64,000 nt of DNA from Paracoccaceae bacterium (lineage in GTDB: Bacteria; Pseudomonadota; Alphaproteobacteria; Rhodobacterales; Rhodobacteraceae). How positions within the stretch are numbered: the first letter of the stretch is position 1; every line of letters starts with the position of its first letter. The notes under the pieces were generated by a model, which was not told the origin of the DNA, ran no database searches, and worked only from the letters and a program-made list of their open reading frames with translations. Location: NCBI GenBank assembly GCA_028097405.1, contig JAOHEK010000001.1:62001-126000 (forward strand), read 5' to 3'. Of the stretch, positions 45,820 to 54,268 are shown piece after piece. The translations under genes and the position numbers were made by a program.

Positions 45820-46859
45820 TGGAAGACGCCGCGCGGATCATCCGCTATCCGCATGACACGCCGCCCGAACCGGGCACAGCCATCGAGGTGGCGACAGGTG
45901 TGCTGTGGATGCGCCTGCCTTTGCCCATGGCGTTGGATCATGTGAACGTCTTCGCGCTGGACGACGGCGATGGTTGGACGGTGATCGACACCGGCATGGC
46001 GTCGAAGAAAAGTCGCGCCATTTGGGAGACGCTTTTAAGCGGACCTTTGAAAGGCAAACCTGTCGCCCGTGTTCTGGTCACCCATCATCACCCCGATCAC
46101 ATCGGGCTGGCTGGGTGGTTTCAAACAGAATTTGGGTCCGAACTTTGGACCACGCGCACCGCTTGGTTGATGGCGCGGATGCTGACGCTGGATGTGGAAG
46201 ACCGCCCCAGTGATATCGCCATTGGCCATTGGAAAAGTGCAGGAATGCCAGCCGACATTCTGGAAGAACGTCAACAAGAACGCCCCTTCAACTTCGCCGA
46301 TATGGTCGCGCCGATGCCCGTGGGATTCCGCAGGATCAAGGAAGGCGACCGCCTGGAAATCGGCGGGCGCACTTGGGCCGTCTACATGGGCAACGGCCAT
46401 GCGCCCGAACATGCAACGCTTTGGTCTGAAAACGATAATCTAATCCTTGGCGGAGACCAACTGCTGCCATCGATCTCGCCCAATCTTGGTGTCTATCCGA
46501 CCGAACCCGATGCAGACCCGGTCGGTGATTGGTTGGACAGCTGCGCGCGGTTCAAACAGTTGGCCCTTGAGGATCACTTTGTTTTGCCAGGGCATAAACT
46601 GCCTTTTGTCGGCCTGCCGACGCGTATTAACCAGTTGATCGAAAACCACCTATCGGCCCTTGATCGGCTGGAAAAAGCACTGATCACGCCCGCAACCGCG
46701 GTGGAAAGTTTCGTGCCTGTGTTCAAACGCGAGATCCGAGGCCCTCAGTTCGGGCTGGCCATGGTCGAGGCCGTCGCGCACTGCCAGCACCTTTGGCATC
46801 AAGGCCGCGTGAGTCGGTCCCGCCGCGACGACGGAGCGTGGGTTTACACGACCCTGTAA
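45819..46859 (+). CDS. MBL-fold metallohydrolase
   Basis: 346 aa with the metallo-beta-lactamase metal motif THHHPDHIGLAGW, a later GHAPEH histidine and GGDQLLP, then a C-terminal helical extension. Probably a thioester or ester hydrolase; next to an acyl-CoA dehydrogenase, an acyl-CoA thioesterase-like role is attractive but unproven. The ATG shares its A with the dehydrogenase stop (TGATG). Confidence 0.85.
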   Translation: MEDAARIIRYPHDTPPEPGTAIEVATGVLWMRLPLPMALDHVNVFALDDGDGWTVIDTGMASKKSRAIWETLLSGPLKGKPVARVLVTHHHPDHIGLAGWFQTEFGSELWTTRTAWLMARMLTLDVEDRPSDIAIGHWKSAGMPADILEERQQERPFNFADMVAPMPVGFRRIKEGDRLEIGGRTWAVYMGNGHAPEHATLWSENDNLILGGDQLLPSISPNLGVYPTEPDADPVGDWLDSCARFKQLALEDHFVLPGHKLPFVGLPTRINQLIENHLSALDRLEKALITPATAVESFVPVFKREIRGPQFGLAMVEAVAHCQHLWHQGRVSRSRRDDGAWVYTTL

Positions 46860-46925
46860 GCCAAGCCCTTGCCCCGCGCACAAATCCACGATCATACTCG
46901 GGCCTAAATCCCCATGGAGACTTTA

Positions 46926-47411
46926 ATGGACAACAAGATCGCAACCTCTGCCGAAGCGATGGAAGCCAGCGTCATGATGCCAACCGCAAGGGTCGTCCAT
47001 TCGGACCCCGACGTACACACCGTCGAACAAGAGCCCATGCCCGAGGCGCTGAACAAAAAGCCGGTCGATCAGAAATCACCCGCCGAATGGGCCTATCAGC
47101 GGTTGATCCTTTATATTCAGAACTTTGAGAAAACCCTGAACAACGAAGAAGAAGTCGCCATGGGGTTCACTGATACCGGCGGCGGATTGCTAAAGATTGA
47201 AGGCATCGGCTATTTCGATCCTGATATTGTCACCTTTTACGGCAAGGATCAGACTGGCACGCGCATACAGCTCGTCCAGCACGTCACCCAGTTGAACGTT
47301 CTTCTGAGGTCCATGCCAAAGGCCGTCGATGCGGTCGAACCGAACCGCATCGGTTTTCGTTTGGCCGAGGCCTTGGAAGAAGGCGCATCGGGCAAAAAGC
47401 CAAGCACTTAG
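46926..47411 (+). CDS. DUF6173-like protein
   Basis: 161 aa from ATG 46926, preceded by GGAG. An acidic, disordered first third is followed by KSPAEWAYQRLILYIQNFEKTL and a GFTDTGGGLLKIEGIGYFDPDIVTF core, which I associate with DUF6173. Unknown function, probably cytoplasmic. Its TAG shares TTAG with the stop of the convergent M20 gene. Confidence 0.7.
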   Translation: MDNKIATSAEAMEASVMMPTARVVHSDPDVHTVEQEPMPEALNKKPVDQKSPAEWAYQRLILYIQNFEKTLNNEEEVAMGFTDTGGGLLKIEGIGYFDPDIVTFYGKDQTGTRIQLVQHVTQLNVLLRSMPKAVDAVEPNRIGFRLAEALEEGASGKKPST

Positions 47412-48574
47412 CGGCTTAGCGGCAATCGGCTTTCTGCCATTTCGACCCACCACGAACATCCCGCAGGGATCACGTCGTCGTTAAAGTTGTAGTTGGGCTG
47501 ATGGACCATCGCTGTGTCGCCATTGCCGACCAAAATATAGGCGCCAGGGCAAGCGTTTAGCATGAAAGAGAAATCTTCGCCGCCCATCGTAATTTCAGCT
47601 TCGGCGCAATCTCCGGCGACGCGTTTGGCGGCCTCAATGGCGTGACCGGTTTCGACGACACTGTTCACCATGGCGGGGTAATTGCGCTTGTAATTGATCT
47701 CGGCTTTCGCACCGAAAGTGGCGGCGACGCCGTTCACGACCTCGTGGAAACGCTTTTCGACCATGTCGTGCACGTTCTCGTCCATAGAGCGAACTGTGCC
47801 TTTAATTTCAACACGTTCCGGGATGACGTTGTAAGCCTTGGACGAGGTTTCAAACGAGGTGACCGACAACACCAATTCCTTGGTTGGATCAAGGTTGCGG
47901 CTGACGATCGTTTGCAGCGCCAAAACCGTATGGGCCGCCACCACGGTTGTATCCACGCCTTCTTCCGGTTTAGCTGCGTGAGCGCCGACGCCGGTGATGA
48001 CCACATCGAAAATATCTGTCGCAGCAAAGAACTGACCGGGACGGATAGCGAAAGTTCCCGCATCTTGGCCGGGCCAGTTGTGCATGCCGTAAACCTCTGA
48101 AATGCCGAATTTTTCAATCATTCCGTCATTGACCATTTCACGACCGCCGCCGCCACCTTCTTCGGCGGGTTGAAAGATTACGGCGATTGTTCCGTCGAAA
48201 TTCCGGGTTTCGGCCAGATACTTCGCAGCGCCCAAAAGCATCGCCGTATGTCCGTCGTGACCACAAGCGTGCATCTTGCCCGGCACGGTCGACGCATAAT
48301 CGAGCCCAGTTTCTTCCAAGATCGGCAGCGCGTCCATATCCGCGCGCAAGCCGACGACCTTCCCGGACGTGTTCGATTTGCCGTGGATCAACCCGACAAC
48401 GCCGGTTTTACCCAAGCCCGTTACGATGTCGTCGCAGCCAAATTCTTTAAGCTTTTCAGTCACAACGCCGGCCGTGCGATGCACATCGAATAGTAATTCA
48501 GGATGGCGGTGAAAATCCCTGCGCCATTCGGTGATTTCGTCTTGAAGCTCGGCAAATCGGTTACGGACTGGCAT
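47408..48574 (-). CDS. M20-family amidohydrolase/aminoacylase (second copy)
   Basis: A 388-aa M20D hydrolase with HRHPELLFDVH, RADMDALPI, HACGHDGHTAMLLGAA, PAEEGGGG and a lid domain from ITGVGAHAAKPEEG. It resembles the protein at 28266-29435 in length and motifs, so the two are paralogues. It probably deacylates N-acyl amino acids. Transcribed alone, with an 11-bp tandem repeat about 200 bp upstream. Confidence 0.9.
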   Translation of the reverse strand: MPVRNRFAELQDEITEWRRDFHRHPELLFDVHRTAGVVTEKLKEFGCDDIVTGLGKTGVVGLIHGKSNTSGKVVGLRADMDALPILEETGLDYASTVPGKMHACGHDGHTAMLLGAAKYLAETRNFDGTIAVIFQPAEEGGGGGREMVNDGMIEKFGISEVYGMHNWPGQDAGTFAIRPGQFFAATDIFDVVITGVGAHAAKPEEGVDTTVVAAHTVLALQTIVSRNLDPTKELVLSVTSFETSSKAYNVIPERVEIKGTVRSMDENVHDMVEKRFHEVVNGVAATFGAKAEINYKRNYPAMVNSVVETGHAIEAAKRVAGDCAEAEITMGGEDFSFMLNACPGAYILVGNGDTAMVHQPNYNFNDDVIPAGCSWWVEMAESRLPLSR

Positions 48575-48899
48575 TGGGTCGCTCCTGTTCTGATGTCACG
48601 TAGGATCGCGGATTTCACGGAAACCGCAATACCGCACGTCAAAAAACCGCACCTTCAGCGCTACACCAAGTTTGGTTAATGGCCCGTACCCGCCTGGGGC
48701 GTTGCTGAAAGCGGGATCACGCGTTAATGCCCTTTTCTTCAAGGCATAAGCGGTTTTTTCAAGATCAGTTTCACGTCGGTATTACGTCGGTATTCTATCG
48801 GTATTGCGTCGGTGCTGGTCAGGCATCTTAGGTGTCTTGACCGGATCAGCGCAGCGTACGGTAAGAAAGGTTACCGCCGCGCTAAGATTTCGGGATCGG
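48575..48899. other. 325-bp intergenic region with tandem repeat
   Basis: No gene found. It contains the 11-bp tandem array at 48773-48816 and an imperfect ATGCC/GGCAT hairpin followed by a T-run near 48727-48757. It lies between the M20 start and the 3' end of the esterase gene, so it should hold the M20 promoter. Confidence 0.6.
48773..48816 (+). repeat. Four tandem 11-bp repeats
   Basis: Units at 48773, 48784, 48795 and 48806. The first two are identical (ACGTCGGTATT), the third is CTATCGGTATT and the fourth GCGTCGGTGCT. The TCGG core recurs every 11 bp, close to one helical turn, so bound proteins would sit on the same DNA face. Confidence 0.75.
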
Positions 48900-49760
48900 T
48901 CAACTGGGCGATAGACCTTCGAACCAATCCATCATCGCGCCAGCCCATCCTTTGGGTGCGCCGTGGCCACCTTTGTGCAGCATCAGTTGAATTTCGCCCG
49001 CGTCGCAATCGGTCCAGTGGCGCAACCAAAGATCGCCCTCATAGCTTGAGCTTTCCGGCTGACGGGCCGTGCATCCATTGGTGGCGCGCAGGATAAAAAG
49101 CGAGGCCCAGACATCGCCTTGGATCACGGTGCCACCGCGCAAGGATCTGCCTTCCAATGGGACGGTCCGGTCGTTCCAGCCGTAGGTCAGATAGAGATTG
49201 ACTGGACCTGCACATTCGCCGGGCAGATCATCCCAAAACGCACCGGCCACCGGCGCATAGGCCATAGCGAAGTCAGGTTCGGCGCAAGCGACATCCCATA
49301 CCATCGAGGCCCCGCGTGAGAACCCGGCCAGCATCACGGGCAGGTCTGCTGCGTCTAACCGAGTTTGAACGTCCGAAAGAACATTCTTAAGGAATGCGGT
49401 GTCGTCGCGTTCATAATCAGTGCCCCGTGCTTTGACGGCCCAGTTCCTTTCAAAGCGGGCACCCGGATGCCATCCCGTTGGTGCGACGAAGATATATCCG
49501 CGTTCTATTGCCGCTTGCGCCAGCCCCGAGCCAAGCATTCCCTTACCGGTTCCGCCCCCGCCATGAAGGTGCAGAACGATGCCCTTGGGCGCACCCGTAT
49601 CGGGCGACAGAAGGTGATATGTTCCGTCTTCGACCGCGCAGGGCGCGTCAGCAGCACCGCAAAGTTGGGATTGGGCCGCGAGAGGTGCAGCAAAGAACAA
49701 GGCGGCCATGACGGCAGTGCCTTGCGACATGCGAACGATGACCTGTTTGGGAAATGGCAC
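48900..49760 (-). CDS. Secreted PHB-depolymerase/feruloyl-esterase-like hydrolase
   Basis: 286 aa with a signal peptide (the start may be M11, MSQGTAVMAALFFAAPLAAQ). HLHGGGGTGKGML is the oxyanion region and LAGFSRGASMVWDV the nucleophile elbow, with YGWNDRTVPLEG and HKGGHGAPKG holding the Asp and His. The family is LpqC/polyhydroxybutyrate depolymerase-like esterases exported to the periplasm. The substrate is uncertain. Four or more Cys suggest disulfides. Confidence 0.82.
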   Translation of the reverse strand: MPFPKQVIVRMSQGTAVMAALFFAAPLAAQSQLCGAADAPCAVEDGTYHLLSPDTGAPKGIVLHLHGGGGTGKGMLGSGLAQAAIERGYIFVAPTGWHPGARFERNWAVKARGTDYERDDTAFLKNVLSDVQTRLDAADLPVMLAGFSRGASMVWDVACAEPDFAMAYAPVAGAFWDDLPGECAGPVNLYLTYGWNDRTVPLEGRSLRGGTVIQGDVWASLFILRATNGCTARQPESSSYEGDLWLRHWTDCDAGEIQLMLHKGGHGAPKGWAGAMMDWFEGLSPS

Positions 49761-50126
49761 CGGCTAACTCCTTTGGAACTGGATGATCCAATTGTCAGAA
49801 ATCTAGCAGTTTGCCAAACGGACGCCAGCGGGGAACCGGTAGGTTTTGATCACAGAGTTGTGTGAGGTCGCCGTTGGTTCAACGCCATTTTGCGACCATC
49901 GCATCTGCGACGAACCCGGACCCCCAGTCTATTCGATCAATCCCGTATAAGAACACGTGAGCAACGGTGATTGGCGTCGTGTGCCTATCGTCGTTCACAA
50001 GCGATCCATAGTAACGAGTTCGCCTGCCCCCATTCATACCCTCCAATCATCGATGGGGGCGGGTTTTGAGTTGCAACCATAGCCAGCCTGTGCGGATATT
50101 CGTGCTGATGATGTAGGGGAATGGCT
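49761..50126. other. 366-bp region upstream of the Crp-family gene
   Basis: No protein gene found. It holds an inverted repeat TCACA-N6-TGTGA at 49850-49865 (arms in the opposite order to a Crp box) and the terminator-like hairpin at 50023-50067. A small RNA or an attenuated leader is possible. Confidence 0.5.
50023..50067 (+). terminator. Intrinsic terminator-like hairpin with no plus-strand gene before it
   Basis: CCTGCCCCCAT (50023-50033) pairs with ATGGGGGCGGG (50053-50063) in 11 pairs including one G-T wobble, followed by TTTT. The only upstream gene is on the other strand, so this would end a leader or small RNA 60 nt before the Crp-family start. Confidence 0.6.
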
Positions 50127-50813
50127 ATGACACCCAGCACGACACGCATCGGGTTGCCAAAATCTGGTTTGTTTGCACATGCCTCGCCGCGGTTGGTGGA
50201 ACGATTGAGCGATATCGCATCCCCCCGTCATCTTGACGCGGGAGCCGAACTTTTTTGCCATGGGGATCCGGCCGATGCCGTCTACTTTATTGAAGACGGG
50301 CAGCTGGATGTCAGCATTTTAACCTCTGATGGACGAAAACTATCGCTGGACATTCTGCAAGCCGGTGACGTCGTCGGCGAAATTGCGTTGTTCGATGACG
50401 GGGCGCGGACGGCAACGATCACTGCCAAGACCGATGTGAAGCTGCGGCGGTTATCCCGGCGTGACATGGAAACAATGGTGATGGACACGCCCGAGTTGGC
50501 GCTGGATCTTTTGGCGCTTGCAGGCAGCAGAATGCGATGGTTGACGCAACAAGTACAAGAACAGGCGTTGTTAACCTTGCAGGAACGTCTGGCCCGGAAA
50601 ATCTTGCATCTGACGACGACTGGCGCGCAAACCACTGACTCGCTTGTCATGTCACAAGCCGAATTGGCCGAGTTTCTGGCTGTGACCCGCGAGGCGGTAT
50701 CGAAAACGCTGACAGTCTGGAAGCAAAGCGGTGTGATCGAGCTGAGCCGTGGCCGGATGGAAATTCGCGACCGCGCTGCAATTCGAATAATGGCGGGCGT
50801 CTCGTTTTTCTAA
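50127..50813 (+). CDS. Crp/Fnr-family regulator, cyclic-nucleotide-binding type
   Basis: 228 aa from ATG 50127, set by AGGGGA six nt upstream (the ATG at 50121 abuts it). The N-terminal cNMP-binding domain has an intact phosphate-binding cassette, GEIALFDDGARTA, with Glu85, Arg94 and Thr95 at the positions that contact cAMP in E. coli CRP. The recognition helix TREAVSKTL (Arg188, Glu189, Lys193) keeps the CRP Arg and Glu that read TGTGA, with Lys for the third contact. No Fnr-type Cys cluster is present. It is convergent with a response regulator-cyclase gene, and a perfect TGTGA-N6-TCACA box lies 5 bp after its stop. Confidence 0.88.
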   Translation: MTPSTTRIGLPKSGLFAHASPRLVERLSDIASPRHLDAGAELFCHGDPADAVYFIEDGQLDVSILTSDGRKLSLDILQAGDVVGEIALFDDGARTATITAKTDVKLRRLSRRDMETMVMDTPELALDLLALAGSRMRWLTQQVQEQALLTLQERLARKILHLTTTGAQTTDSLVMSQAELAEFLAVTREAVSKTLTVWKQSGVIELSRGRMEIRDRAAIRIMAGVSFF

Positions 50814-50817
50814 GTTG

Positions 50818-50833
50818 TGTGAACCGCTTCACA
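50818..50833. promoter_or_regulatory. Perfect CRP-type palindrome TGTGA-N6-TCACA
   Basis: TGTGAA-CCGC-TTCACA has perfect 6-bp arms and matches the CRP consensus half-sites exactly with N6 spacing. It starts 5 bp after the Crp-family stop codon. It might instead act as a weak hairpin at the transcript end, but no T-run follows. Confidence 0.6.
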
Positions 50834-51164
50834 TACCCGGCCACTGATACAGGTAATCTTGCTTAACAGGGATGGGTGAGCGCGCCAGATTGCGTGTGAC
50901 CTCAGAAATCAGGAAAGCGGGACGTGCTGAGCGAACAGCTCTTTCATAACGTAATCCTTTAAAACGTCGCAGGTCGGCCAGTTATTACGCTGTGCCATTA
51001 GACCCTGCGGCGTTTCGTAGTGAAGGTATCGAGTTTCGTCACTTCAACTGCGGAAACACGTTTCTCCACGGCGGGTTTCCGAAATTTGAGATGGCAAAGT
51101 AAATACACGGGCGATTGATTGGGACCGCACTCTGTCCCCCGCCAATACCAATTGCGTTCGTGCA

Positions 51165-51196
51165 GATCGTCTTGGGGTCCCTACCCCGAGGCGATC
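51165..51196. terminator. 13-bp hairpin between convergent genes
   Basis: GATCGTCTTGGGG pairs with CCCCGAGGCGATC with only two G-U wobbles around a TCCCTA loop. It lies 22 bp past the cyclase stop. T-runs are lacking on both sides, so it may stabilise 3' ends or act with Rho. Confidence 0.5.
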
Positions 51197-51218
51197 TTAC
51201 ACCCTAGTCACCCCCTTG

Positions 51219-52493
51219 TTAATATGCCCTTATTTTTGTGCTAAGCGTGCCCGACAGGATGCGCCCAACGTGGAAAGAACACAGCTGGTCTTCTGGGTAT
51301 TGCGCCAAAAGGGCTGTAAAGGAACTCCGCGCGCTAGCGTCGCCTTTTTCAAGTGCAGCGTAGGCCTGACCATAGGCTTCCAGCGTGTCATCAGAGATTT
51401 TTTCCGGCACACAAGGCTCGTACACGGTCACTGGATCCGCACTGCCTTTCAGTTCTAATGCGCCAACGGGACGCCCGCGGAAGCCCTTTGTGGCATCAAC
51501 GGTTTTCTGGCTGATGCAGATTGTGGTGCCCAATATTTTGTTGGCGTCCTCAAGTCTTGCAGCAATGTTGACAGTCAAACCATAGGCCGTGAAATCAAAA
51601 AAGCGACTGCCGCCGAAATTACCAATGATGGCATCACCACTGTGAACACCGATCCGCGTAGCCCCGAAAGCCAAACCCTTAGCCTGCTGCGTCTGGCTGA
51701 ATTCATGGGCAAAAGCGTCAATTTCAAGCGCACATTCAACGGCCTTTGCGGCGTGGTCGTCGAAAAACTCGGGCGTTCCGAACGCCACGTGAACCGCGTC
51801 GCCCACGATCTTCATGACGGTGCCATTGTGGCGAAAGACGATCTCAATCACCTCGTCAAGATAGGCCACCAAGGTCGCAACCGTGTCTTCGGGTTTGGTC
51901 GCCTCGACGAATGGTAGGAAATTTGTGAGGTCGGTGAACAGAAACGTGGCTTCGGACCAATTCGTTGTCGCGGTTAAATCGCGATCTTTGCTGGTGATCG
52001 CTTTGATGACCGAAGGCGAAAAATACCGACTGAGGTGCGCTTGACTGCGCAGCGCATCTTCACGCTCAATCTGCAGTTTACGAATGGCGGCTTGGTGGCG
52101 GCTGACCTTGTCAACGGTGGCTTTTAAATCGGCAAGATCAATCGGCTTGGTGATGAAATCAAAGGCGCCCCGGTTCATTGCCGTTCGAATATTTTTTAAA
52201 TCGCTATAGGCTGACACGACCACGGCCAAAGGTGGATCCTTGAGATCAAACATGCGTTCCAACAGAGTTAAACCGTCCATACGCGGCATGTTTATATCGG
52301 TCAAAACAATGGAAATATCGCTGCAATGCGCAAGCACGTCGAGCGCATCAACCCCGTCCAAAGCAAAGGCGAATGTATGTGTGCCGTCTCGGATTTCTTT
52401 GCGAAAGGTCTGTCTTACAAGGTGTTCAACATCCGGTTCATCATCCACGACCAGAATTTTTATCAAAGCATTGTCGTCCAAAACGTCCATCAT
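51219..52493 (-). CDS. Response regulator fused to class III adenylate/guanylate cyclase
   Basis: 424 aa. The receiver domain (about 10-130) has DDE at 17-19, Asp66 (LTDINMP) as phosphorylation site, Ser94 and Lys116 (ITKP). A short coiled linker leads to a class III cyclase domain (about 180-390) with both metal aspartates, Asp188 (FTDLTNF) and Asp232 (KIVGDAV), and the FTAYG-x-x-VNIAAR segment. Lys228 and the Thr of FTAYG favour ATP over GTP, so cAMP is the likely product. Signal-controlled cAMP synthesis is inferred. It follows the kinase gene by 146 bp on the same strand and converges on a Crp-family gene. Confidence 0.9.
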   Translation of the reverse strand: MMDVLDDNALIKILVVDDEPDVEHLVRQTFRKEIRDGTHTFAFALDGVDALDVLAHCSDISIVLTDINMPRMDGLTLLERMFDLKDPPLAVVVSAYSDLKNIRTAMNRGAFDFITKPIDLADLKATVDKVSRHQAAIRKLQIEREDALRSQAHLSRYFSPSVIKAITSKDRDLTATTNWSEATFLFTDLTNFLPFVEATKPEDTVATLVAYLDEVIEIVFRHNGTVMKIVGDAVHVAFGTPEFFDDHAAKAVECALEIDAFAHEFSQTQQAKGLAFGATRIGVHSGDAIIGNFGGSRFFDFTAYGLTVNIAARLEDANKILGTTICISQKTVDATKGFRGRPVGALELKGSADPVTVYEPCVPEKISDDTLEAYGQAYAALEKGDASARSSFTALLAQYPEDQLCSFHVGRILSGTLSTKIRAY

Positions 52494-52639
52494 TCAATAG
52501 CGCTTTCGTTCTTATTGCCAATCTTCGCAAGCGGAATTGGATATATGACATTCTAGTCTGTGACCTCGCCCTACAGTCAAACCTTGGCCCAGCGAAATGT
52601 AAAGGGATTTCCAGATTCTGTCAGCGATCTTAAGCTGGT

Positions 52640-54268
52640 TTAAGCGCCCATTGGAATGCGCATCAGAAACGCCGAGTGCTCACCGAGTGAACTTTCCACG
52701 TGCATCTCGCCGCCATGCCTAATGACGACAATGTCATGGGCCATTGAAAGACCCAAACCAGTGCCTTCCCCGGGCGACTTTGTCGTAAAGAACGGGTTGA
52801 ATATGCGCGATTGCAATTCCTCTGACATTCCCGGGCCATTGTCCCAGATCTCGATCTCGATTTGTTTGTTCACGAGCCGCGTGGCGATCTTGATCACAGC
52901 CCGACTTGGATCGCCCAAAGCCTCGTGATGTTTGGAAGCAGCCTGCATTCCGTTCATCACAACATTCATGATCGCACGCTGCAATTCCTGTGGAAAACAA
53001 ATGCAATGAGGAAGGTCCGCGCCAAGGTCTTGATCCATGGTGATGTTGAACCCCAATTGTTCAGCCCGCAGACCATGATAGACCAATGCCATCGCTTCCT
53101 TAGCTAGAGCATTGATATCGATCAGGGTTTTAGCGTCCGGCGCTTCGCGGGAATGGGCGAGCATGTTCTTGACTATGGAATCTGCACGTGCGCCGTGTTC
53201 GTTGATCTTTGATAGATTGCCCAACAACATCGTTACGACGTCGTCCACAGCCGCCGAGTCCTCGGCGGGCAAAGAGCTGCGAGCATCTTCAAGGTCTTCC
53301 ATGAGTTCGTTTAGAAGATCCTGAGAAATCTGGGAGAAGTTGTTCATAAAGTTCAATGGATTTTTGATTTCGTGGGCTATCCCAGCCGTCAGTTGACCTA
53401 GTGACGCAAGCTTTTTGGATTCGACCAATTGTTCTTGGGTCAGCTTAAGACTGTCCAACGCGCTTTCGGCTTGATCGCGTGCTTTGACCAATTGATCTTC
53501 CCGTTCGCGCAAATCCTTGGTACGATCCAAAACACGAATTTCCAATTGGTCGCGAATATCTGCTAACTCATTTCGAAACCTAATTTGTGAACTTTGTAGC
53601 TCGTTATAGGTTGCCACCAGAACGCCAATTTCATCTTGATGATTCCAGACGAAATCTTGGCCTTCGTCGCCTTCACGTGCCTGTCGAATACGTTCAAGAA
53701 ATAACCCCAATGGTCGATTGACTGCCATCCGAAGCGCCAATACCGCACCACCTACAGCAATCAAAGACATGATTGCTGCCATACCAAGCGCAAGGAAAAA
53801 TCGCTCGCGTTGCAATTCCTCAATCCGTGATGCGGAATAGGAAATTCGAATTGATCCGATATTTTTGCCTTCTTCACCGGTGCGCGGCGAAAATAGGATT
53901 GGGTGTTCCGTTGTCAAAAGCGTTTCAGTATCGCTGACCATCTGTCCGATAGTCCCGATTGGTTCGTCACGCTCGTCAAAAACGATGACGCCCCTGATGT
54001 CAGGATCGATAGACATCGCCGTGATCACCAGAGAAATCTGTTGGTCGTCAAGCACCCAAACGGGACCCGCAATTGCCTGTGACTGTACGACGCCGACATT
54101 TTCCATCCGGGACTGCAACCCAATAGCGGCATCGCGTTGCGCAAACATGTTGAAAACAATAAAAAATGCGAACGTAACCCCCAGAAGAAGGGGGACGATG
54201 AGCAACAGAAACTTTGTTTGCAGCGATGCCCGCTGCCAGACGTCCATAAGGGGTGGTTCTTTACTCAT
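52640..54268 (-). CDS. Membrane sensor histidine kinase
   Basis: 542 aa. A first membrane helix (about 19-41), a periplasmic loop of about 110 residues, a second helix (about 157-180), a HAMP-like linker and a coiled coil precede HisKA with His299 in GIAHEIKNPLNF. The HATPase has the N-box NVVMNGMQAA, DNGPGM, NPFFTTK and GTGLGLS. It should phosphorylate the response regulator-cyclase encoded next. Its ATG directly follows the TAG of the molybdenum hydroxylase gene with no gap. The small periplasmic domain may sense a ligand or redox state. Confidence 0.92.
   Translation of the reverse strand: MSKEPPLMDVWQRASLQTKFLLLIVPLLLGVTFAFFIVFNMFAQRDAAIGLQSRMENVGVVQSQAIAGPVWVLDDQQISLVITAMSIDPDIRGVIVFDERDEPIGTIGQMVSDTETLLTTEHPILFSPRTGEEGKNIGSIRISYSASRIEELQRERFFLALGMAAIMSLIAVGGAVLALRMAVNRPLGLFLERIRQAREGDEGQDFVWNHQDEIGVLVATYNELQSSQIRFRNELADIRDQLEIRVLDRTKDLREREDQLVKARDQAESALDSLKLTQEQLVESKKLASLGQLTAGIAHEIKNPLNFMNNFSQISQDLLNELMEDLEDARSSLPAEDSAAVDDVVTMLLGNLSKINEHGARADSIVKNMLAHSREAPDAKTLIDINALAKEAMALVYHGLRAEQLGFNITMDQDLGADLPHCICFPQELQRAIMNVVMNGMQAASKHHEALGDPSRAVIKIATRLVNKQIEIEIWDNGPGMSEELQSRIFNPFFTTKSPGEGTGLGLSMAHDIVVIRHGGEMHVESSLGEHSAFLMRIPMGA

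Larger units (their letters stand above)
50814..51218. other. 405-bp convergent intergenic region
   Basis: No gene found between the Crp-family stop and the cyclase stop. It contains the Crp-type palindrome at 50818-50833 and the long hairpin at 51165-51196. Confidence 0.6.

Noticed and set aside
49850-49865. TCACA-N6-TGTGA as a Crp box
   Set aside because: The half-sites are in the reverse order to the CRP consensus, so it is only an inverted repeat.
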